Assembly: GCA_964439835.1 (NCBI GenBank)
Contig: CAYTPQ010000002.1
Location: 62,001-126,000 of the forward strand
Length of the DNA: 64,000 nt
Source of the DNA: JAGNLM01 sp964439835
GTDB lineage: Bacteria > Pseudomonadota > Gammaproteobacteria > JAABTG01
Direction: 5' to 3'
The notes beneath the pieces were generated by a model, which was given only the letters and a program-made list of their open reading frames with translations, was not told the origin of the DNA and ran no database searches. This document shows, piece by piece, positions 14,439 through 22,644 of the stretch. A program made the position numbers and the translations under genes. Positions within the stretch are counted from its first letter, which is position 1. Every line of letters begins with the position of its first letter.

Positions 14439-16577
14439 ATGGCCCTCGGGGAGCTTCAGATCGTGCACGAGGTCCCGGGGCGGCTGCGCTTCCGGGTCCC
14501 CGCGCTCGCCGACGCCCGCTTCGACCCGGCCTACCTGGAGGCCTGGATGGAGGCCCTGGCGGGCGTCCGCGACGTGCGGGTCAATCGCGGCGGGCGCTCG
14601 GTCGTGGTCGAGCACGACCCGGCGGAGGGCGTGCGGGAGGCAGTGATCCGGCGCCTGGCGTCCTTCGCCCCGGAGGCCGCCGGCCCGCCGGTCCTTGAGG
14701 AGGAGGAGCCGCACGCCGAGCTGGCGCCGATGGTCACCTCTGCCCTGACCCTGGCCGCGCTGCCCTTCCTCGACCCGCCGACCCGCAAGGTCCTCACCTT
14801 CGTCAACGTCGGCTCGACCCTGCTCCGTGGCGTCGACACCTTGATCAACCACGGCGTCAAGGTCGAGGTGCTCGACGCCCTGGCGGTCGGCCTGGCCGCA
14901 GGTCGGGGTGAGGTCTACACCGCCAACATCACCGGCCTGCTCCTGGCCTTGGGGGAGTTCCTGGAGCGCCGGACCGAGCGTCAGTCGGACCGGCTGCTGC
15001 GCAAGCTGCTGCGCCCCGACCCCGCGATGGCCTGGGTCGAGCGGGACGGCCAGCTGGTGCAGGTTCCGGGCGACGAGGTCCGGGAGGGCGAGATCGTCGC
15101 GGTCGGCATCGGCGAGACCATCCCCGTGGACGGTCGCGTGCTGGAAGGCGCGGCACTCGTCAACCAGGCCGCCGTCACCGGCGAGGACGTGCCGGTGCGC
15201 AAGGAGGCGCCGCGGCGGGTGGTATCCGGCTCGGTGGTGGTGGAGGGGCGGATCCGGCTCGAGGCCACCCAGGTCGGGGAGGAGACGACCACCGCCCGGG
15301 TCGCGCGCTTCATCCGCGAGTCCCTGGCCCGGCGCTCCGACACCCAGCGCCTGGCCGAAGAGCTGGCCGACCAGCGGGTCTACCTCACGCTCGGCACGGG
15401 CGCCCTGGTGTACCTGCTGACCCGCGACGCGACGCGGCTCGCCTCAGTGTTCCTGGTCGACTACTCCTGTGCCCTCAAGCTGGGCACCCCGGTGGCCTTC
15501 AAGTCGGCCATGCACCGGGCCGCGAGCCACGGCGTCCTGATGAAGGGCGGCGCGGCCATCGAGCAGCTGGCGGCCGTCGACACCGTGGTCTTCGACAAGA
15601 CCGGGACCCTGACCCACGCCGAGCTGGCCGTCACCGACGTGGAGGTGCTGGGCCCTGACGCCTGCGCCGCCGAGGAGCTGCTGGCGCTGGTGGCCTCCGT
15701 GGAGGAGCACGCCAGCCACCCGGTCGCCCGGGCCGTGGTCGACGCCGCGCGCGAGCGGGACCTGCAGCACATCACCCACGGCGAGGTGAGCTACCTGGTC
15801 GCCCACGGCATGTGGGCGGAGGTGAGCGGCGGACGGATCGTGATCGGCAGCCGCCACTACCTGGAGGAGCACGAGGGGGTTTCGTTCGCTGCGCACGAGA
15901 CCCTCATCCGGCGCCTGGAGGACGAGGGCAAGACGCTCCTCTACGTCGGCAGCGAGCGGGGGCTGGTCGGCCTGATCGGCCTTCGCGACACCCTGCGCGG
16001 CGACGCCGCGGCGACGGTCGCGCGCCTGCGCGAGCTGGGGGTGGAACGGATCATCCTGATCACCGGTGACCGCCGCCCCAAGGCCGAGGCCCTGGCGGCC
16101 GAGCTCGGCCTCGACGAGGTCCACGCCGAGATGCGCCCGGAGGAGAAGGCCGGCGTGATCACGCGCCTCCAGGAGGCGGGGCGCAAGGTCGCCTTCGTCG
16201 GTGACGGCGTCAACGACGGCCCCGCTCTGGCCCAGGCCGAGGTCGGGATCGCCCTGCCGCGGGGGGCCGACATCGCCCGCGCCACCGCCGACGTCCTGCT
16301 GCTCGACGACCGCCTCTCCGGGGTGGCGGAGGCGCGCGAGGTCGCGACCCGCACCATGCGGCTCATCCGCAGCAACTTCAACCTCGCGGTCGGCATCAAC
16401 ACCGCCATCCTGGCCGGCGCGACGCTGGGCTGGCTCTCGCCGGTCGCGAGCGCCCTGCTCCACAACGGCACCACCATCGGCACGCTGTTGCGGGCCCTCG
16501 CCGGGGCCGGCCTGTCGGCCCCTCGCCTCGCGGACGCCGCGCCGCCTGCCCGCCCGCTCCCCCGGGCAACCCACTAG
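14439..16577 (+). CDS. P1B-type heavy-metal ATPase with SCA motif (P1B-6/FezB-like)
   Basis: A 712-residue metal-transporting P-type ATPase. Catalytic parts are intact: TGE 247-249, phosphorylation motif DKTGT at Asp386, SHP-type nucleotide loop (HASHPVARAV), TGD in ITGDRRPKAEAL and hinge GDGVNDGP from residue 588. The transmembrane metal site normally read CPC or SPC is SCA (Ser343-Cys344-Ala345, in YSCALKLGTP), so it is not a copper, zinc or cobalt ATPase of groups 1-4. The N-terminal HMA-like domain has VPGRLRFRV and no CXXC. These traits fit the P1B-6 group, which includes the ferrosome iron ATPase FezB. Neighbouring small membrane proteins and feo genes support iron as cargo; this remains inference. 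Confidence 0.85.
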   Translation: MALGELQIVHEVPGRLRFRVPALADARFDPAYLEAWMEALAGVRDVRVNRGGRSVVVEHDPAEGVREAVIRRLASFAPEAAGPPVLEEEEPHAELAPMVTSALTLAALPFLDPPTRKVLTFVNVGSTLLRGVDTLINHGVKVEVLDALAVGLAAGRGEVYTANITGLLLALGEFLERRTERQSDRLLRKLLRPDPAMAWVERDGQLVQVPGDEVREGEIVAVGIGETIPVDGRVLEGAALVNQAAVTGEDVPVRKEAPRRVVSGSVVVEGRIRLEATQVGEETTTARVARFIRESLARRSDTQRLAEELADQRVYLTLGTGALVYLLTRDATRLASVFLVDYSCALKLGTPVAFKSAMHRAASHGVLMKGGAAIEQLAAVDTVVFDKTGTLTHAELAVTDVEVLGPDACAAEELLALVASVEEHASHPVARAVVDAARERDLQHITHGEVSYLVAHGMWAEVSGGRIVIGSRHYLEEHEGVSFAAHETLIRRLEDEGKTLLYVGSERGLVGLIGLRDTLRGDAAATVARLRELGVERIILITGDRRPKAEALAAELGLDEVHAEMRPEEKAGVITRLQEAGRKVAFVGDGVNDGPALAQAEVGIALPRGADIARATADVLLLDDRLSGVAEAREVATRTMRLIRSNFNLAVGINTAILAGATLGWLSPVASALLHNGTTIGTLLRALAGAGLSAPRLADAAPPARPLPRATH

Positions 16578-16629
16578 GAGCCGCCGCGCCGTGAGCCTGA
16601 TCCCTACACGCGCTCGACCCGGAATTGGT

Positions 16630-16650
16630 AGCGTTTCTCATTCTCTTGCT
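16630..16650 (+). promoter_or_regulatory. Fur-like box upstream of the second HMA-like gene
   Basis: The stretch around TTTCTCATTCTCTT reads as GAGAATGAGAAA on the other strand, close to the GAGAATGATTCTC form of Fur boxes in high-GC gammaproteobacteria. It sits 20 bases before the ATG at 16671 and probably marks a separate iron-controlled promoter for the HMA/feo genes. Confidence 0.45.
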
Positions 16651-16670
16651 GGCTATATCGGGAGGACCCT

Positions 16671-17015
16671 ATGAGCCACTACATCCATCACGTCCCGGGC
16701 CGTCTGCGGGTGCGCGCGAGCACCTTCCGCTGCAGCCCCGCCCGGGTCCAGAAGGCCATCCGCGCGATCGAGGCCCTCGACGGGGTGACCTCGGTCGCCT
16801 TCAACGCCCGGGCCGGGAGCATCACGGTGCACTACGACCCACGCCAGCGCAGCCACGTGGACCTGCTGGCGACCCTCGAGGACGCGGGCTGCCTCCAGGG
16901 GGCTCGGCAGCCCTCCACGCCCGGCGGGACGGACGTCGCCGACCTCTTCGGCAAGGCGATCTTCGGCGCCCTGGTGCAGCGCACCGCGAAGTCCCTGGTC
17001 GCAGCGATCTTATGA
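16671..17015 (+). CDS. HMA-like domain protein with C-terminal hydrophobic helix (FezC-like)
   Basis: A 114-residue protein beginning directly with the strand YIHHVPGRLRVRA, the same motif as in the ATPase N-terminus and the protein at 12517, followed by helix and strand patterns (VQKAIRAIEALDGVTSVAF; SITVHYDP). The CXXC metal site is missing. Residues 89-114 (VADLFGKAIFGALVQRTAKS) can form a membrane-associated helix. A clear GGAGG site precedes the ATG. It lies between the ATPase and feoA, under its own Fur-like box, tying the ferrosome-like cluster to Fe(II) uptake. Confidence 0.65.
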   Translation: MSHYIHHVPGRLRVRASTFRCSPARVQKAIRAIEALDGVTSVAFNARAGSITVHYDPRQRSHVDLLATLEDAGCLQGARQPSTPGGTDVADLFGKAIFGALVQRTAKSLVAAIL

Positions 17016-17049
17016 GGGAGGCCGAATACACCACACCTGTCGCGGGTGG

Positions 17050-17162
17050 CGTCGGTCTCCCGGTGCGGGCCCGCGCGACACGCCGTGAATACGTCCCTGT
17101 AGGCTCGGATGCCGCCATCCCGGCGGCATACGGTCGCGCAAACCCGCACCGGGAGACCGACG
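17050..17162. repeat. 113-base palindromic element, copy 1
   Basis: Outer arms of 20 perfectly complementary bases (17050-17069 with 17143-17162), an inner GCGCGAC/GTCGCGC stem and a second inner hairpin ATGCCGCC/GGCGGCAT. Its core, from ACACGCCGTGAATACGTCCC through GGCGGCATACGGTC, recurs inverted at 32249-32355. It separates the HMA-like gene from feoA and could act as a transcript stabiliser or attenuator. Confidence 0.85.
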
Positions 17163-17210
17163 TTCGGGCGCAGGCGGATGAATTCTTCGTTGGCCGGGAG
17201 CTGATACGCC

Positions 17211-17459
17211 ATGCCGATCGACGCCGCGGGCACGCTGTTTCCCCTCAGCCTCGCCAATGAAGGCGAGGTGGTGCGGATCGTCGCCCTGCGCGCCGGTCGC
17301 GGGATGGACCAACGCCTCACGGAGATGGGCCTGAACGTCGGGACGGAAGTCCAGATCCGCCAGCGCCAGCCCGGGGGTGGACTGGTGGTCATGCGGGGTG
17401 GGACGCGCCTCGCGCTTGGAGCGGGGATGGCGCACCAGATCCTGGTGCGTCGGTCGTGA
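17211..17459 (+). CDS. feoA: FeoA family protein, copy 1
   Basis: An 82-residue SH3-like FeoA protein of the Fe(II) transport system. The family pattern is visible: EVVRIVALRAG then RLTEMGLNVGTEVQIRQRQPGGG and a C-terminal RLALGAGMAHQILV. FeoA is a cytoplasmic partner that stimulates FeoB. It precedes a second feoA by 28 bases; the two copies differ throughout, so this is not a recent duplication. Confidence 0.85.
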   Translation: MPIDAAGTLFPLSLANEGEVVRIVALRAGRGMDQRLTEMGLNVGTEVQIRQRQPGGGLVVMRGGTRLALGAGMAHQILVRRS

Positions 17460-17487
17460 CTAGAAGCTGTGAGAGAAGAGGCACGAG

Positions 17488-17724
17488 ATGAAAACGAGAC
17501 TGCGAGACCTGGCCGTGGGAGACCGCGCAACCGTGCTGGGCTACGACGAGGGCGGGCGGGCCTACCGCAAGCGGTTGCTGGCGATGGGCCTAACGCCGGG
17601 CGCGGAGATCACGGTCACTCGCTACGCTCCCCTCGGCGATCCGGTAGAGATCCAGGTACGCGGCTTCGCGCTCAGCGTGCGCAGGGACGAGGCGGCGACC
17701 CTCCTGGTGGAGAAACAGTCATGA
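17488..17724 (+). CDS. feoA: FeoA family protein, copy 2
   Basis: A 78-residue FeoA protein (LRDLAVGDRATVLGY; RKRLLAMGLTPGAEITVTRYAPLGDP; FALSVRRDEA), closer to the canonical E. coli FeoA than copy 1. Its TGA overlaps the feoB ATG (ATGA), so it is the copy directly coupled to the transporter. Two FeoA proteins with one FeoB occur in other Proteobacteria; the individual roles are unknown. Confidence 0.9.
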   Translation: MKTRLRDLAVGDRATVLGYDEGGRAYRKRLLAMGLTPGAEITVTRYAPLGDPVEIQVRGFALSVRRDEAATLLVEKQS

Positions 17725-20054
17725 GCGCGAGCGAAACGAGCTACACGATCGGTGTCGTCGGCAACCCCAACTGCGGCAAGACCACGCTGTTCAACGCGCT
17801 GACCGGCGCGCGCCAGCGGGTCGGCAACTGGCCGGGCGTCACGGTCGAGCGCAAGAGCGGTCAGTACCGCTTCGAGGGCGTCGCCTTCGATCTGGTCGAT
17901 CTGCCGGGCACCTACTCGCTCGACGTCGTGGACCGGGAGATCTCGCTCGACGAGCAGATCGCGCGCGACTACGTCCACGCCCACGAGGCGGACCTGATCG
18001 TCAACATCGTCGACGCCAGCAACCTGGAGCGCAACCTGTACCTCACCTCGCAGCTCCTGGAGATGCAGGTGCCGCTGGTGGTGGCGCTCAACATGGTGGA
18101 CGTCGCCACGGAGCGCGGCCTGCGGATCGACGCGAAGGCCCTCGGCGAGCGGCTCGGCTGCCCGGTAGTCCCCATCGTCGCGTCGGACGGGACCGGCGTC
18201 GAGGACCTGAAGCGGGTGATCCTGGGCGCCGCCAAGGAGCGACGGGCGGCCAAGGTGGCCATTCGCTATCCCGAAGCCCTCGAGCACGCAGTGGAGCAGC
18301 TGGCGGAGTGCGTCGCCGACGCGGCCAAGGCAGCGGCCGTCCCGCCGCGTTGGCTCGCCGTGCGCCTGCTGGAAGGCGACGGTCTCGCGCAGAGTATCGC
18401 CGGCGCGGAGACCGAAGACACCGTTCGGGACCTCCGCGGGACCCTCCACGACGACATCGACATCCTGATCGCCGATGCCCGCTACAGCTTCGCCAACCGG
18501 GTCACGCGCGAGACGGTGAAGCGGACGGGTGAGGTCGCCCGTGACCTCACCGATCGGATCGACCGGATCGTACTGAACCGCGCCCTCGGCATCCCAATCT
18601 TCCTCGCCGTGATGTACGGGATGTTCCTGTTCACGATCAGCATCGGTGGTGCCTTCATCGACTTCTTCGACCGCTTCACGGGCACGCTGCTGGTCGACGG
18701 CCTCGGCCACCTGCTGGCGGGGCTCGGCACGCCCGAGTGGGCCATCGTGCTGCTGGCCAACGGCATCGGCGGCGGCATCCAGGTGGTGGCGACCTTCATC
18801 CCCGTGATCGGCTTCCTGTACCTGTTCCTCTCGGTGCTGGAGGACTCCGGGTACATGGCGCGCGCCGCCTTCGTGATGGACCGCTTCATGCGCTGGATCG
18901 GGCTACCGGGGAAGTCGTTCGTGCCGCTCATCGTCGGCTTCGGCTGCAACGTCCCGGCGATCATGGCGACGCGCACGCTGGAGCAGGTGCGCGACCGGAT
19001 CCTGACCGTGGTGATGGCGCCCTTCATGTCCTGTGGGGCGCGTCTGCCCGTGTACGCGCTCTTCGCCGCCGCGTTCTTCCCGGTGGGCGGACAGAACGTG
19101 GTGTTCGGGCTCTACCTGATCGGCATCGCCGTCGCCGTGCTGACCGGTCTCATCGTCAAGCGCACGCTGCTCCCGGGCGAGGCCACGCCGTTTGTGATGG
19201 AGCTGCCGCCCTACCACCTGCCCACGGTGAAAGGGGTGGCGCTGCGCACCTGGGACCGGCTGAAGAGCTTCCTGTTCCGGGCGGGGCGCGTGATCGTGCC
19301 GATGGTGCTGGTGCTGAACGTGCTGAACGCAATCGGCACCGACGGCAGCTTGGGCAACGAGGACACGGACAAGTCTGTGCTGAGCGAGGTTGGCCGGACC
19401 ATCGCTCCGGCCTTCTCGCCCATGGGCCTCGACGAGGAGAACTGGCCGGCGGCGGTCGGGATCTTCACCGGCGTGCTCGCCAAGGAGGCGGTGGTCGGCA
19501 CGCTGGACTCGCTCTACGGCGCCCTGGCGGCCGCCGAGGCGGGCGAGGTCGCGGAAGAGGAGGCCTTCGACCTGTGGGCCGGGATCGCCGCGGCCTTCGC
19601 GACGATCCCCGCAAACCTCGGCGACGCCCTGGGTAGCTGGGCTGACCCGCTCGGGCTCGATGTGGGCGATCTCAGCGACCTCGAGGCCGTCGCCGAGGCG
19701 CAGGAGGTCTCCACCGTTACCTACGGCGCGATGGCGGCGCGCTTCGACGGGGCCGCCGGCGCCTTCGCCTACCTGCTCTTCATCCTGCTCTATTTCCCGT
19801 GTGTCGCGGCGCTCGCCGCCGTGTACCAGGAGACGACCCCGGGCTGGGCGGTATTCGTCGCGGCCTGGACCACGGGCGTGGCCTACGCAGTCGCGACCGT
19901 CTTCTATCAGGCGGCCATCTTCGCGCGGGATCCCCTCTCGTCCCTGGTCTGGATCGGCGCGATGGTGGCCCTGTTCCTCGCCGCTGTGGGGGGGCTGCGC
20001 CAATGGGGCCAGCGCCGGCTCGACCGAGCCCTCGCGGAAGGGGCGAGGGCATGA
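17721..20054 (+). CDS. feoB: ferrous iron transporter FeoB
   Basis: Inner-membrane Fe(II) transporter, 777 residues. The cytosolic G domain has G1 GNPNCGKTT (about residue 13), G3 DLPGTYS and G4 NMVD; a guanine dissociation inhibitor helical region follows; then two gate regions with the conserved Cys segments FGCNVPAIMATRT and MSCGARLPVY, and the second gate KEAVVGTLDSLYG. Length and motifs are those of a full FeoB. ATGA overlaps link it to feoA upstream and feoC downstream. An acidic insertion (AAAEAGEVAEEEAFD) in the last third is common in gammaproteobacterial FeoB. Confidence 0.95.
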   Translation: MSASETSYTIGVVGNPNCGKTTLFNALTGARQRVGNWPGVTVERKSGQYRFEGVAFDLVDLPGTYSLDVVDREISLDEQIARDYVHAHEADLIVNIVDASNLERNLYLTSQLLEMQVPLVVALNMVDVATERGLRIDAKALGERLGCPVVPIVASDGTGVEDLKRVILGAAKERRAAKVAIRYPEALEHAVEQLAECVADAAKAAAVPPRWLAVRLLEGDGLAQSIAGAETEDTVRDLRGTLHDDIDILIADARYSFANRVTRETVKRTGEVARDLTDRIDRIVLNRALGIPIFLAVMYGMFLFTISIGGAFIDFFDRFTGTLLVDGLGHLLAGLGTPEWAIVLLANGIGGGIQVVATFIPVIGFLYLFLSVLEDSGYMARAAFVMDRFMRWIGLPGKSFVPLIVGFGCNVPAIMATRTLEQVRDRILTVVMAPFMSCGARLPVYALFAAAFFPVGGQNVVFGLYLIGIAVAVLTGLIVKRTLLPGEATPFVMELPPYHLPTVKGVALRTWDRLKSFLFRAGRVIVPMVLVLNVLNAIGTDGSLGNEDTDKSVLSEVGRTIAPAFSPMGLDEENWPAAVGIFTGVLAKEAVVGTLDSLYGALAAAEAGEVAEEEAFDLWAGIAAAFATIPANLGDALGSWADPLGLDVGDLSDLEAVAEAQEVSTVTYGAMAARFDGAAGAFAYLLFILLYFPCVAALAAVYQETTPGWAVFVAAWTTGVAYAVATVFYQAAIFARDPLSSLVWIGAMVALFLAAVGGLRQWGQRRLDRALAEGARA

Positions 20055-20281
20055 CCATGATCCTGTCTCGACTCAACCAGTACCTCGCTGTCCACAGGCG
20101 TGCCGCGCTCTCGGACCTCTCGCAGCACTTCGCAACGACACCGGAGGCGCTGCGCGGAATGCTCGGCGTGCTCGAGCGCAAGGGATGCGTCCGGAAGCTG
20201 CCGGGTGGCACGACCTGTGGCGGAGGCTGCACTCGGTGTGAGCCCTCGACGGTCGAGATCTACGAGTGGGTCAGCGAGTGA
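20051..20281 (+). CDS. feoC: FeoC-like winged-helix Fe-S protein
   Basis: A 76-residue protein with an N-terminal winged-helix (ILSRLNQYLAVHRRAALSDLSQHF) and Cys46, Cys56, Cys60 and Cys63 in the wing (CX9CX3CX2C), matching FeoC, which binds an oxygen-labile iron-sulfur cluster and regulates FeoB stability or transcription. Start ATG overlaps the feoB stop. The open frame continues upstream inside feoB, but only this segment is the gene. Confidence 0.85.
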   Translation: MTMILSRLNQYLAVHRRAALSDLSQHFATTPEALRGMLGVLERKGCVRKLPGGTTCGGGCTRCEPSTVEIYEWVSE

Positions 20282-20946
20282 CAGCCAACGAGCACCCATC
20301 GCGGAGCCAGCGCCGACCGGCCGGTCCGGAGGCAGTCCTCGTGATCGGCGTGCATCGCGAGGAGCTGGCCTTCGGCGAGCGGGTCGCGGCACGCGTGAGC
20401 GCGTCGACCCTCGACGTGCTCCGGATCCCTGAAGGTCTCTCGGGGCGACGGCCGCGTGCCGACCAGCGCCTCCTCTACGACACGCGCCACCGGGAGATCT
20501 ACCTCCAGCTGCTGCCCCACGTTCTCGGGCGCTACCGGCTGGTCATCGACCTGCACACAGGAGTCGACGAGGAAGGGAGTCCTTGCGCCGACGTGCTCTG
20601 CGCGGACGCCCGCTTTCTTGCCTGCGCAGCACCGGCCGCGTGGCCGCAGCCGGCGTCGGGTTGCGTCGTGCGTCCGGTCCTGTTGACGGCGCCGACCCGG
20701 CGGCAAGTCGAGGGGAGCACGCCGACCGACGTACTGCTCGCCGCGACGGCGTTACCGCCCAGGGTCTGGGATAACGACGCCTTCCTCTACGTCGGGGTGG
20801 AGATCTATCTGCCCCAGGCGGGAGAGGGTGACGCAGCGGCGTGGGCGTTCGCCGCGGACCTTGTGGAACGACTGATCGGGTGCGCTGGCGTCGGTTACGG
20901 GGGTGCCCAGGTGGGGTTCCGTGGTCAGGAGTCCGGAACGGCGTAA
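20278..20946 (+). CDS. putative zinc hydrolase of the succinylglutamate desuccinylase/aspartoacylase type
   Basis: A 222-residue protein starting with GTG that overlaps the feoC stop (GTGA). Near the N-terminus it has VIGVHREELAFGERVAARV, which fits the HxxE zinc motif of the AspA/AstE (M14-fold) family, and later LVIDLHTGVDEE, the DLH segment that supplies the third zinc ligand in that family. An Arg-rich stretch (GLSGRRPRADQRLLYDTR) lies between. The similarity is by motif only, and the rest is not recognised. Its position inside a feo operon is unusual and might mean processing of an iron-binding small molecule or protein end. Confidence 0.5.
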   Translation: MTANEHPSRSQRRPAGPEAVLVIGVHREELAFGERVAARVSASTLDVLRIPEGLSGRRPRADQRLLYDTRHREIYLQLLPHVLGRYRLVIDLHTGVDEEGSPCADVLCADARFLACAAPAAWPQPASGCVVRPVLLTAPTRRQVEGSTPTDVLLAATALPPRVWDNDAFLYVGVEIYLPQAGEGDAAAWAFAADLVERLIGCAGVGYGGAQVGFRGQESGTA

Positions 20947-20980
20947 CGGCACTGTCTTGTCCGTGATGGAGGTCAACGAC

Positions 20981-21316
20981 ATGTTGAACGGCAAGCGGAA
21001 GGTCTTGCGCCCGCCACGGGGCGGCGTGCTGCCCGAACCTTTGCAGCGAGGACAGTCGGCGCCGGCGCCTGCGCAGGAGCTCGGCGGCGACCCGTCTGCT
21101 CCGCGGCTTCGCGTGGAGATCGCGGCGGACAAGCTCCTGGAGCTCTTGCGGGCGCGGCGGATCTGCGCGTCCGAACTGCGGTGCCTCGATTGCGAGTCGA
21201 AGACCTGTCTCTGGCGGCTCTGCCTGAACGCCATCGTCGGGACCGACGACAGGCTCGGGGTAGAGGGGGAGCGGCGCGTCGCTGCCCCCAAAGCGTGCTA
21301 CCACAAGACCTACTGA
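20981..21316 (+). CDS. cysteine-rich protein of unknown function in the feo operon
   Basis: A 111-residue protein starting at ATG 20981 with GGAGG eight bases upstream. The first 45 residues are basic and Pro-rich; then a helix (DKLLELLRARRI) leads into six Cys: 62, 68, 71, 76, 81 and 106, the first five within ICASELRCLDCESKTCLWRL and CLN. The spacing suits a metal or Fe-S site. Not recognised. It follows the hydrolase-like gene by 34 bases and precedes the porin, so it is probably iron regulated. Confidence 0.55.
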   Translation: MLNGKRKVLRPPRGGVLPEPLQRGQSAPAPAQELGGDPSAPRLRVEIAADKLLELLRARRICASELRCLDCESKTCLWRLCLNAIVGTDDRLGVEGERRVAAPKACYHKTY

Positions 21317-21470
21317 TTTTCGGTCACGAATCGGAGAGCCCTTACTGAGGAAACCGGGACGGATCGCATGCGGCCCGGGAACACAAACAGCGCCAGCAAG
21401 CCATCTGCTAGCCAGCCCCATTCGGGACCCGCGGGTCCCGCACCTTACCTAGCGAACGGGGGGGCAGCAC

Positions 21471-22571
21471 ATGAAGGCGATAGTATCGGTGATGGTTTCG
21501 GCGGTTGCGCTGGGGCTCGGGGTCTCGGCCCGGGCGTACGACGTGAACGAGAATCTCTCGATCGGCGCGACACTGGCCGGCGCGGCACAGTGCCAGGACG
21601 TATCCGGCGACAGCGACGCCACCGACGGCTGTCGCGGGGGGGGGCCGCTCCAGCTCGAGGTGAGCCTGCGGCCGAGCGCGGCCGACGAGCTCTTCGTGAT
21701 GCTCGGCTTCGCCGCGGGCAACGGCCTGAACCCGGCGTCGCCCTTCCTGCTCGCACCCTGGGCGGCTGACCTGGAGGACGACGTCAAGGACATCAACGGC
21801 CGCAACCGGGACTACCTGCTGGCCGCCTGGTACCGGCACACCTTCACGTTCGCCGACCAGAGCACGCTCGGCGCGAGCTTCGGCATCCTGGACTCGACCA
21901 ACTACCTGGACGGCAACGAGTACGCGAACGACGAGTACAGCCAGTTCATGAACGAGGTGTTCGTGAATTCCGGGAGCCACGGCCTGCCGTCCTACGACAC
22001 CGGCGCCGCCGTCGAGTGGAAGAGCGGCCCCTGGTCCGCCAGCGCGCTCGTCATCCGCGTCGGCGAGAACGACGACGGCAACCACTACACCTTCTGGGGC
22101 GTGCAGGGGGCCTACCAGGCCGAGACCGGATTCGGGACCGGCAACTACCGCGTGATCCTCGTCGGCGCGAGCGAGGAGTTTCTCGACCCCGACGGTACCG
22201 AGAAGGAGCGCCGCCTCGGCTGGGGGCTCTCGTTCGATCAGGCCTTCGGCGGGGTCGTCGGGGGCTTTCTGCGCCTGGCCTGGCAGCGGGACGACGCGGC
22301 CGTCGACTACGAGGCCCTCTATTCCGGGGGCCTCAACTTCAGGGGCAGCGGCTGGGGCCGGGAGGGCGACAACATCGGCCTCGGGTACGCGTACCTGAAG
22401 GGGGGAAACCTGGGCATCGATCGCACCCACGTTGTCGAGGCCTATTACCGCCTCGGGTTGAGCGAGCACCTGGCGCTCACGGCGGACGTGCAGTACCTGC
22501 GCGACGAGTACGACGACGGCTCCGAGGTCAAGGGCTGGGTCGTCGGGACGCGGGCGGTCGCCGCGTTCTGA
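21471..22571 (+). CDS. OprB-like outer-membrane porin
   Basis: A 366-residue exported barrel protein with a signal peptide (VSVMVSAVALGLGVSARA) and the OprB-like features GRNRDYLLAAWYRHTFTF, LGASFGILDSTNYLDGNEYAND and a long series of amphipathic strands ending with a terminal Phe (RAVAAF). OprB porins are usually carbohydrate selective; relatives placed in feo operons have been annotated the same way. A role as an outer-membrane route for ferrous iron or an iron ligand is an inference from location. GGGGGGCAGCAC upstream is a weak ribosome site. Confidence 0.75.
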   Translation: MKAIVSVMVSAVALGLGVSARAYDVNENLSIGATLAGAAQCQDVSGDSDATDGCRGGGPLQLEVSLRPSAADELFVMLGFAAGNGLNPASPFLLAPWAADLEDDVKDINGRNRDYLLAAWYRHTFTFADQSTLGASFGILDSTNYLDGNEYANDEYSQFMNEVFVNSGSHGLPSYDTGAAVEWKSGPWSASALVIRVGENDDGNHYTFWGVQGAYQAETGFGTGNYRVILVGASEEFLDPDGTEKERRLGWGLSFDQAFGGVVGGFLRLAWQRDDAAVDYEALYSGGLNFRGSGWGREGDNIGLGYAYLKGGNLGIDRTHVVEAYYRLGLSEHLALTADVQYLRDEYDDGSEVKGWVVGTRAVAAF

Positions 22572-22644
22572 GCAACGAAGGCGCTGCGGGAGGGCTGCCC
22601 CCGAACCGGGGGGCGGTCGTTACAGACGAGAGAGGAGAGTTGGA

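Noticed and set aside
18903..20003. Long antisense open frames over real genes (also 27899-29860 minus, 39512-41590 plus, 50425-52212 minus, 52242-54677 minus)
   Set aside because: They are His/Arg/Gly/Asp-rich shadows caused by the high GC third-position bias opposite feoB, pepP, tkt, mshN and mshE, with no domain pattern.
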